A stretch of 64,000 nucleotides of DNA from Paracoccus sp. UBA889 (GTDB taxonomy: Bacteria > Pseudomonadota > Alphaproteobacteria > Rhodobacterales > Rhodobacteraceae). Location of the stretch: contig DBFD01000046.1 of assembly GCA_002294185.1 (NCBI GenBank), forward strand, positions 78,860 to 142,859, written 5' to 3'. This document shows positions 58,330-64,000 of the stretch, piece after piece. The position numbers and the translations under genes were made by a program. The notes beneath the pieces are model-generated. The model had not been told where the DNA came from. It was given only the letters and a program-made list of their open reading frames with translations, and did no database searches. The first letter of the stretch is position 1; each line of letters opens with the position of its first letter.

Positions 58330-58694
58330 GGTTCCGCCAGAATGCGGGTCATCTCGGCGCGCAATTCGTCCAGTTCGAAAGGTTTGGCGATAAATCCGTC
58401 GGCGCCAAGCGCCATCCCCTTGCGCCGCTCGACGACAGAGCCGCGGGCCGTCATCATCAGCACGCGGATCCCCGACAGGGCCGGGTCGGCACGCAGATCC
58501 TGCACGATCTGGTAGCCTGAGACATCGGGCAACATCACGTCCAGCAGGACCAGATCGGGACGGGTCTCGCGGATGCGCTGCACCGCACCCTGCCCCGAGG
58601 CCATGCGGACGTGGCTGTGCCCCTCGCGCGTCAGCAGGAAATCCAGCGCGGTGGCGATGTTGTCCTCATCCTCGATCACCAGGATCCGGGCCAT
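58323..58694 (-). CDS. Stand-alone response regulator receiver
   Basis: The 123 aa are a CheY-like receiver only. Acidic pair Glu8/Asp9 in VIEDEDN, phospho-acceptor Asp52 in LVLLDVMLPD, Thr in MMTARG and Lys in AKPFELDEL. There is no output domain, so it must act on a partner protein. Start ATG 58694 follows GGAGGAGGGAAGG. It overlaps both the upstream membrane-protein gene (29 bp) and the exonuclease fusion (7 bp). Confidence 0.92.
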   Translation of the reverse strand: MARILVIEDEDNIATALDFLLTREGHSHVRMASGQGAVQRIRETRPDLVLLDVMLPDVSGYQIVQDLRADPALSGIRVLMMTARGSVVERRKGMALGADGFIAKPFELDELRAEMTRILAEPC

Positions 58695-59193
58695 CCTTCC
58701 CTCCTCCTTGCTGACAGACGACGGCCCAGACCGGATCGTCGGGCGCCGCGCTGACCCAATCGCCGCGCGCGGGTTTGATCCGCCCGGCCGCGCAGTCGAA
58801 ATCCTGGGGCACGACAAGGGTCTGGCCGCGTCGCTCGACCAGCAGGATTTCGGCGCGCCGGATCCCGTCCCGGTCGGTGATCGTCGCCGGATCGAGCGCC
58901 GCGAAACGCAGCGTCAGCGGCGCGAGATAGGTCCAGGGCGCCCAGGCCACGCTGCCGGTGCCCACCATCAGCACCCGCGCGCCATCGGGCAGACGCGCCA
59001 CCGCGCGGTCATACCAAGCGTAGTCGTTCCAGACCGAATAGCCAATCATCGCCAGCCCGATCCCCGCCGGCAGCAGCCAGCGCGGCAGTGCCAGCCCCGC
59101 CTTGCGCAGCGCGTGCAGCATGGCAAACAGGAACGCGGCGGTGCCGACGCCGACCGCGATCACGCCCAGAACCTCGACGCCCACGCCCGTCAT
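58666..59193 (-). CDS. Small membrane protein in the acetate/symporter signalling operon
   Basis: The 175 aa, family not recognised. Two hydrophobic helices (about 6-27 and 38-54) are followed by a soluble part of about 120 residues with ARVLMVGTGSVAWAPWTYLAPLTLRF, VERRGQTLVVPQDFDC and PVWAVVCQ. The start overlaps the upstream CBS/DUF294 gene (ATGA) and the end overlaps the receiver gene, so it is part of one translated unit. Confidence 0.75.
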   Translation of the reverse strand: MTGVGVEVLGVIAVGVGTAAFLFAMLHALRKAGLALPRWLLPAGIGLAMIGYSVWNDYAWYDRAVARLPDGARVLMVGTGSVAWAPWTYLAPLTLRFAALDPATITDRDGIRRAEILLVERRGQTLVVPQDFDCAAGRIKPARGDWVSAAPDDPVWAVVCQQGGGKDGPDPGDRG

Positions 59194-61001
59194 GCCAGCA
59201 TTCCCTTTCCCTGCCCCAGGGCAGATTGCATTCCCCTGACCACGACAAAGGCGTCACGCAGATGGCTGCGCTGAAAATCCGCCAGATCGCCGGGCGACAG
59301 GTAATTGTCGGGCCTTCGGCCCGCGCGGATCAGATCGGCCTGGTTGTCCAGCCGCATGGTCTGGATCAGGTCATAGGCCGCGATCAGATCGCGCGCGCCG
59401 CTGCCCGACAGGACGCCCTTGGCCTCGGCATCCTGAAGGCGTGCCCGCGTGCTGACCGGCGTCAGCCGGCCCTGCAACGCATGGATGCGGGCCATGTCGG
59501 TGACCGGCACGACGCCGTTGTGCTTCATGTCGATATGGTGGCGATGCTCGCCCGTGCGGATCGTGGCGAAACCGCCGATCAGGCCCAGCGGCGGGCGGTG
59601 CTTCAGCGCATTCGCGGTCATGTGCGCCACGAAGATCGAATTCTTCGAGGCCGCCTGCAACGTATCCTGTTGCAGATCGGCCAGCAGGCCCGCCTCGCCG
59701 CCGATGGCGCGCAGGTCGAACATGACGCTGGCCAGCATCTGCGCCTCGGGGCTGGGACGGGCGATCCAGTCGCGGAAATAGGCCCGCCACACGGTGCGGG
59801 GCTGACGCCAGCGCGGATTGGTAGCCATCATGTTGCCGGGGCAATAGACATAGCCGCAGGCATTCAGCCCGTCGCTGACCAAGCGTGCGAGTTCGCCGAA
59901 ATAGGGATCGTCCGGATCGGCGGCATCGTCCAGGATCAGGCAATTGTCCTGATCGCTGACGCCGGTCTGTTCCTGGCGCCCCTGAGATCCGCAGGCCGCC
60001 CACAGGAATGGCGCCGGCGGCGCCCCGAGCTGCGCCCGGGCCATGTCCAGAAGCCGCCGCGTCACGGCATCGGCCACATCGGTGATCATGCGGGTGATGA
60101 CTTCGTGACGCTGATGCGCGCGGCTGAGGTTCAGCAGCAGATCGGGGATGCGCGCGGTCATGCGGGCCATCTCGGCCACGCTGCCGGCCTGCGCCACGTC
60201 GCGGATCAGGCCGGAGGCGCTGATCGCCTGCACGCGGGTCAGGTCGGTCTGGCTGATCATGCCGACGAAGCGGCCGTCCTCGACGACCGGCAGATGGCCG
60301 ATGCGGCGTTCCAGCATGATGTTGAGCACATCATAGCCAAGCGCCGAGGGCGGCAGGGTGATCGGATCGGGGGTCATCACGCCCCGCACCGGACCGCCGG
60401 CGTCGCGCCCTTCGGCCACGACGCGGTTCGACATGTCGCGGATGGTGAGAAGGCCCACCAGCCTTTCGTCTTCGGTGATGCCGATGCTGCCGACGCCGGC
60501 CTCGCGCATCCGGCGGGCGGCCTCGATGATCGGGGTGTCGGGACCGCAGGCGACGGGCGCGCGGCGACCCAGCAGATCGCCAACCTTCAGCGTCGCGATC
60601 CGGGCGCCGCGCCCCTCGGGGCCACGGCCCCGTTCGAAGAACCGCGCCACCGCGCGATGGTCGCGGATCAGCGCCCTCAGATCGGCGGCGGGCAGCATCA
60701 GGATCTCGCAATCCTCGATGGCCGTGGCCGAGGTCACGGCCACGCCGTCGCGCAGCAGACCGCGTTCGCCAAACGAATTGCGCGGCCCAAGTTCCGACAC
60801 CGAATCGCCGTTGCGGTCGGTGACGCGGACGCGGCCGGTCCGGATCAGATAGAGGCCGGGCAGCCTGTCGCCGACCTGATAGATCCCGGTTCCGGCCGGA
60901 TAATGCCGGTGCGTGAAGGTTCCGGCGACGCGCGCCAGATCCTCTGATTTCAATCTGTCATAGGGGTGCACGGTGGCGATGAAATCGACGCTGTCGGACA
61001 T
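59190..61001 (-). CDS. cNMP-binding / CBS pair / DUF294 nucleotidyltransferase protein
   Basis: The 603 aa in order: cyclic-nucleotide-binding-like domain (about 8-125, with GDRLPGLYLIRTGRVRV and FGERGLL); a CBS pair (about 140-265: IIEAARRMREAGVGSIGI and DVLNIMLERRIGHLPVVEDGR in parts); and a DUF294 putative nucleotidyltransferase. That last domain has GSQGRQEQTGVSDQDN (338-353), where Asp350 and Asp352 are the likely metal ligands as in GlnD. A C-terminal DUF294-associated helical domain follows. It probably senses nucleotides and nucleotidylates a partner. It sits downstream of the symporter and upstream of the receiver/exonuclease genes. Confidence 0.92.
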   Translation of the reverse strand: MSDSVDFIATVHPYDRLKSEDLARVAGTFTHRHYPAGTGIYQVGDRLPGLYLIRTGRVRVTDRNGDSVSELGPRNSFGERGLLRDGVAVTSATAIEDCEILMLPAADLRALIRDHRAVARFFERGRGPEGRGARIATLKVGDLLGRRAPVACGPDTPIIEAARRMREAGVGSIGITEDERLVGLLTIRDMSNRVVAEGRDAGGPVRGVMTPDPITLPPSALGYDVLNIMLERRIGHLPVVEDGRFVGMISQTDLTRVQAISASGLIRDVAQAGSVAEMARMTARIPDLLLNLSRAHQRHEVITRMITDVADAVTRRLLDMARAQLGAPPAPFLWAACGSQGRQEQTGVSDQDNCLILDDAADPDDPYFGELARLVSDGLNACGYVYCPGNMMATNPRWRQPRTVWRAYFRDWIARPSPEAQMLASVMFDLRAIGGEAGLLADLQQDTLQAASKNSIFVAHMTANALKHRPPLGLIGGFATIRTGEHRHHIDMKHNGVVPVTDMARIHALQGRLTPVSTRARLQDAEAKGVLSGSGARDLIAAYDLIQTMRLDNQADLIRAGRRPDNYLSPGDLADFQRSHLRDAFVVVRGMQSALGQGKGMLA

Positions 61002-61025
61002 CCCTGGCCTTCCCGTGACATGGCT

Positions 61026-61058
61026 GGCCGCGCCCCCCCCTGATGAGGGGGCGCGGCC
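61026..61058. terminator. Strong hairpin between symporter and DUF294 genes
   Basis: GGCCGCGCCCCC (61026-61037) pairs with GGGGGCGCGGCC (61047-61058), a 12-bp stem with a 9-base loop, no U-tract. It lies directly after the symporter stop and may partly terminate or protect the upstream mRNA. Confidence 0.5.
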
Positions 61059-61067
61059 GGATTCGGT

Positions 61068-62876
61068 TCAATGCGCGACGGCGTCGCCCGCGCCGCGCGG
61101 CACGCGGATCGATTCGACCAGTTCCTGCACCTCGATCGGCGGTTCCTCGGTCGCGTTCGACACCAGATAGGCGACGCCGAAATTGATCAGCGCCCCGATC
61201 GTGCCGAAGGAGGCGGGCGAGATGCCGAACAGCCAGTTCGCGGCCGTATCCTCCAGCATGTTGGTGCCCGAGATGAAGAACCAGCCCTTGTAGGTGAAGA
61301 TGTAGAGCAGCGTGGACAGGATCCCTGCCAGCATCCCCCAGATCGCGCCCTGCTTGTTCACGCGCTTGGAGAAGATGCCCATCATCAGCACCGGGAAGAT
61401 CGAGCTTGCCGCCAGACCGAAAGCCAGGGCCACGGTCTGCGCCGCGAAGCCCGGCGGGTTCAGACCCAGCAGCGTCGCCACCAGGATCGAGACCCCCATC
61501 GAGATGCGGGCCGCGAGAAGCTCGCCCTTCTCGCTGATGGCCGGGTTGATCGCACCCTTGATCAGGTCGTGGCTGACCGCGCCCGAAATTGCCAGCAACA
61601 GCCCCGCCGCCGTGGACAGGGCCGCGGCCAGACCGCCGGCGGCGACAATGGCGATGACCCAGCCCGGCAGGTTCGCGATCTCGGGATTGGCCAGAACCAT
61701 GATGTCGTTGTTCACCGTGGTCAGTTCATTGCCCTGAAGGTTCTGCGAGGCAGCCATCTCGGCCGCCGGGCCGGTCGTGGCGGTGTCGTTGTAATACTGG
61801 ATCAGCCCGTCGCCGTTCTTGTCTTCCCAGTTCAGCAGGCCGGTGACCTGCCAGTTGCGCATCCAGGCCTTGTCGGGATCATTCTGGATCTGGTCCAGCG
61901 ACACGGCCGGCTGACTGAATGTCTCGCCGGTCGCGGCGCCCGGCCACATCGTCGTGGTCAGGTTGAACCGCGACATCGAGCCGACGGCCGGCGCGACGGT
62001 ATAGAGAAGCGCGATGAAGACCAGCGCCCAGCCCGCCGACAACCGTGCATCCGAAACCTTGGGCACGGTGAAGAAACGGATGATCACATGCGGCAGTCCC
62101 GCCGTGCCGATCATCAGCGCCAGCGTGAACAGCACCATGTCCAGCGTGGACTTGTGATGCCCGGTATAGGAATTGAAGCCCAGATCCGTGACCACCTTGT
62201 CCAGCGTCGCCAGGAACTTGCCGCTGCCATTGTTCAGAGAGCCGAACAGACCGGTCTGCGGCAGCACATTGCCGGTCAGTTGCAACGCGATGAAGACCGC
62301 CGGGATCGTGTAGGCGATGATCAGCACGATATACTGCGCGACCTGCGTATAGGTGATGCCCTTCATGCCGCCAAGAACGGCATAGACGAACACGATCGCG
62401 GCGCCGATCCACAACCCGGTCGAATTCGACACCTCCAGATAGCGCGAGAAGGTGACGCCCACCCCGGTCATCTGGCCGATCACATAGGTGATCGAGATGA
62501 TCAGCAGGCAGATCACGCCGATGATCCGCGCGGTGCCCGAATAGAAGCGGTCGCCGATGAATTCCGGTACGGTGAACTTGCCGAACTTGCGCAGATACGG
62601 CGCCAGCAGCATCGCCAGCAGCACATAGCCACCGGTCCAGCCCATCAGATAGGTCGAGTTGTCGTATCCGGTAAAGGCGATCAGCCCCGCCATCGAGATG
62701 AAGCTGGCCGCCGACATCCAGTCGGCCGCCGTGGCCATGCCGTTCATGACCGGGTGGACGCCGCGATTGGCGGCGTAGAATTCGGCCGTCGATCCGGCCC
62801 GCGCATAGATCGCGATGCCGATATACACCGCGAAGCTGAGGCCGATGAAGATCAGGTTGAGGGTAAACTGGCTCAT
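61068..62876 (-). CDS. ActP-like sodium:solute (acetate/monocarboxylate) symporter
   Basis: The 602 aa of an SLC5-family symporter, VC_2705-like. About 13 hydrophobic helices; GMATAADWMSAASFISMAG, YLRKFGKFTVPEFIGDRF and HVIIRFFTVP are family signatures. An extra loop of about 70 residues (about 310-390) contains DKNGDGLIQYYN, a near-perfect EF-hand calcium loop. The C-terminus ends EEPPIEVQELVESIRVP. It is encoded directly after the DUF4212 partner, as usual for this pair. Acetate is the likely substrate given the neighbouring acetyl-CoA synthetase. Confidence 0.9.
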   Translation of the reverse strand: MSQFTLNLIFIGLSFAVYIGIAIYARAGSTAEFYAANRGVHPVMNGMATAADWMSAASFISMAGLIAFTGYDNSTYLMGWTGGYVLLAMLLAPYLRKFGKFTVPEFIGDRFYSGTARIIGVICLLIISITYVIGQMTGVGVTFSRYLEVSNSTGLWIGAAIVFVYAVLGGMKGITYTQVAQYIVLIIAYTIPAVFIALQLTGNVLPQTGLFGSLNNGSGKFLATLDKVVTDLGFNSYTGHHKSTLDMVLFTLALMIGTAGLPHVIIRFFTVPKVSDARLSAGWALVFIALLYTVAPAVGSMSRFNLTTTMWPGAATGETFSQPAVSLDQIQNDPDKAWMRNWQVTGLLNWEDKNGDGLIQYYNDTATTGPAAEMAASQNLQGNELTTVNNDIMVLANPEIANLPGWVIAIVAAGGLAAALSTAAGLLLAISGAVSHDLIKGAINPAISEKGELLAARISMGVSILVATLLGLNPPGFAAQTVALAFGLAASSIFPVLMMGIFSKRVNKQGAIWGMLAGILSTLLYIFTYKGWFFISGTNMLEDTAANWLFGISPASFGTIGALINFGVAYLVSNATEEPPIEVQELVESIRVPRGAGDAVAH

Positions 62877-62889
62877 GTTGGATCCCCGC

Positions 62890-63147
62890 TCACTCGTCCA
62901 CGCCGTGGTCGCGGTCGAGCTTGTTCATCCGCGCCGCGTAAAAGAAGATCAGCACGATGAACACCAGGATCGCGCCTTGCTGCGCGAACCAGAAGCCCAG
63001 ATCCGTGCCGCCGATCCTGATGCCCGAAAGCAGCGGTCGCAGGATGATCGCGAAGCCGTAGGATACCAGTGCCCAGATGGCGAGGCAGATCCAGATGATC
63101 CGCAGATTCGCCTGCCAGTAGGCGTTCGATGATGTTCTGTCACTCAT
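62890..63147 (-). CDS. DUF4212 small membrane subunit
   Basis: The 85 aa with YWQANLRIIWICLAIWALVSYGF, a second helix (GAILVFIVLIFFYAARMN) and a basic/acidic end. DUF4212 proteins are encoded next to ActP-like symporters and are thought to be their accessory subunits. Start ATG 63147 has GGGAGG upstream. Gap to the symporter is 13 bp. Confidence 0.88.
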   Translation of the reverse strand: MSDRTSSNAYWQANLRIIWICLAIWALVSYGFAIILRPLLSGIRIGGTDLGFWFAQQGAILVFIVLIFFYAARMNKLDRDHGVDE

Positions 63148-63280
63148 GTCCTTGCGGTCCTCCCTGTTCAGACATGTCCCTCGTCCCGCCTTGCCGTCCT
63201 GCATCCCGGTCGCGCCCCGTCAGGGCTGCGCGTGACGCGATTCGGGGCCGGCGGGCGGCCCCGTATTCTCCCGGCGCCGC

Positions 63281-64000
63281 TCAGCCGCGGTTCATCCGGT
63301 TCTCGATCAGGTCTTCCACCACCTCGGGTTCGGCCAGGGTCGAGGTGTCGCCCAGGCTGCCATAGTCATTCTCGGCGATCTTGCGCAGGATGCGGCGCAT
63401 GATCTTGCCCGATCGCGTCTTGGGCATCCCGGGCGCCCACTGGATCAGGTCCGGCTTGGCGATCGGGCCGATCTCGCTGCGGACCCACTTTTCCAGCTCG
63501 GCGCGCAATTCCTCGGTCGGCTCGACCCCGCTCATCAGGGTGACATAGGCATAGATCCCCTGTCCCTTGACCGGGTGCGGATAGCCCACGACCGCTGCCT
63601 CGGCGACTTTCTCATGTGCGACCAATGCCGATTCGACCTCGGCCGTGCCCATGCGATGGCCGCTGACATTGATCACGTCATCGACCCGGCCGGTGATCCA
63701 GTAATAGCCGTCCTCGTCCCGGCGGCAGCCGTCGCCGGTAAAGTAATAGCCCGGATATTGCTGGAAATAGGTTTCCTCGAAACGCTTGTGATCGCCCCAG
63801 ACGGTCCGCATCTGGCCCGGCCAGCTATCGGCGATGCACAGCACGCCCTCGGCCGGATTGCCCTCTTGCACCCTGGCCGATTCGGCATCGAGAATGGCCG
63901 GCCTGATGCCGAAGAACGGAACCGTGGCCGAGCCGGGCTTGGTCTCGGTCGCGCCCGGCAGCGGCGTGATCAGGTGGCCGCCGGTTTCGGTCTGCCACCA
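63281..64000 (-). CDS. acsA: Acetyl-CoA synthetase, C-terminal part
   Basis: The gene is cut by the right edge; 239 codons of the C-terminal part are present. The first residues are [19 protein letters not shown], the A5 motif of AMP-forming acyl-CoA synthetases. [26 protein letters not shown] (in parts) is the hinge/A8 motif, and the acetylation-site lysine motif [11 protein letters not shown] is near the end. It activates acetate to acetyl-CoA and lies 133 bp upstream of DUF4212-actP, giving an uptake-and-activation locus. Confidence 0.95.
   Translation of the reverse strand, partial: WWQTETGGHLITPLPGATETKPGSATVPFFGIRPAILDAESARVQEGNPAEGVLCIADSWPGQMRTVWGDHKRFEETYFQQYPGYYFTGDGCRRDEDGYYWITGRVDDVINVSGHRMGTAEVESALVAHEKVAEAAVVGYPHPVKGQGIYAYVTLMSGVEPTEELRAELEKWVRSEIGPIAKPDLIQWAPGMPKTRSGKIMRRILRKIAENDYGSLGDTSTLAEPEVVEDLIENRMNRG

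Overview
The window reads as a chromosomal segment of a high-GC alphaproteobacterium of the Rhodobacteraceae, most likely Paracoccus or a close relative. The evidence is a membrane-anchored cytochrome c552 of the CycM type, a complete Rhodobacter-type gene transfer agent (GTA) cluster, DUF3422 and rcc01693-type families, and intergenic elements with the core AAATACC-YY-GGGGG that are familiar from this family. There is no rRNA, tRNA, insertion sequence or CRISPR array. One non-coding RNA gene was found, the small SRP RNA.

Left part (1-21.2 kb): housekeeping genes. The start of an endonuclease/exonuclease/phosphatase-family gene (cut by the window edge) and selO lie on the minus strand. An obg-proB-selW-like operon follows on the plus strand, then a PlsC-type acyltransferase and pepN on the minus strand. 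An alanine-rich membrane protein with a strong terminator precedes pntAB, the proton-translocating transhydrogenase. Next come an NCS1 transporter with a DUF3422 gene, a Spx/ArsC-like protein, a TIGR01244 phosphatase-like protein, gph with a thioredoxin-like gene, a secreted 5'-nucleotidase, a DUF952-pyrD pair and cysE.

Centre (21.3-36.1 kb): a full GTA structural cluster, all on the minus strand. In order of transcription it holds terminase small and large subunits, portal, g3.5, prohead protease, capsid, head-tail connector genes, tail terminator, major tail protein, g10, rcc01693-like chaperone, tape measure, and baseplate genes g12-g15, with a DUF2793 gene appended. Most junctions are ATGA or TGATG overlaps. 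Two gaps carry structure: a U-tract terminator plus an intergenic repeat between terminase and portal, and a perfect 10-bp hairpin after the capsid gene. A promoter candidate (TTGACT-N17-TAGAAG) with a CGCTA-N5-TAGCG dyad against its -35 box lies upstream of g1. There is no integrase, replication or lysis module, so this is a domesticated particle cluster and not a prophage.

Right part (36.4-64 kb): a coiled-coil protein; a small membrane protein plus CoxE-like VWA protein; an M48 protease; a membrane hydrolase translationally coupled to a cytochrome P450; a phytoene-synthase-like protein; and cysS, whose 3' third has an unusual composition. A glycosyltransferase is fused into a yejABEF-type peptide ABC operon. 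Then come cycM and pheA (divergent), an SRPBCC protein, a cpdB-like nucleotidase without a signal peptide, the SRP RNA and a secreted small protein.

The last 8 kb is an acetate-type locus read toward lower coordinates: acetyl-CoA synthetase (partial), DUF4212 plus an ActP-like Na+/solute symporter, a cNMP/CBS/DUF294 nucleotidyltransferase, a small membrane protein, a stand-alone receiver, and a membrane sensor with a decayed kinase core fused to a DEDDh exonuclease. The last four overlap by a few bases and look like a dedicated signalling module for the transporter. It is the least understood system in the window.
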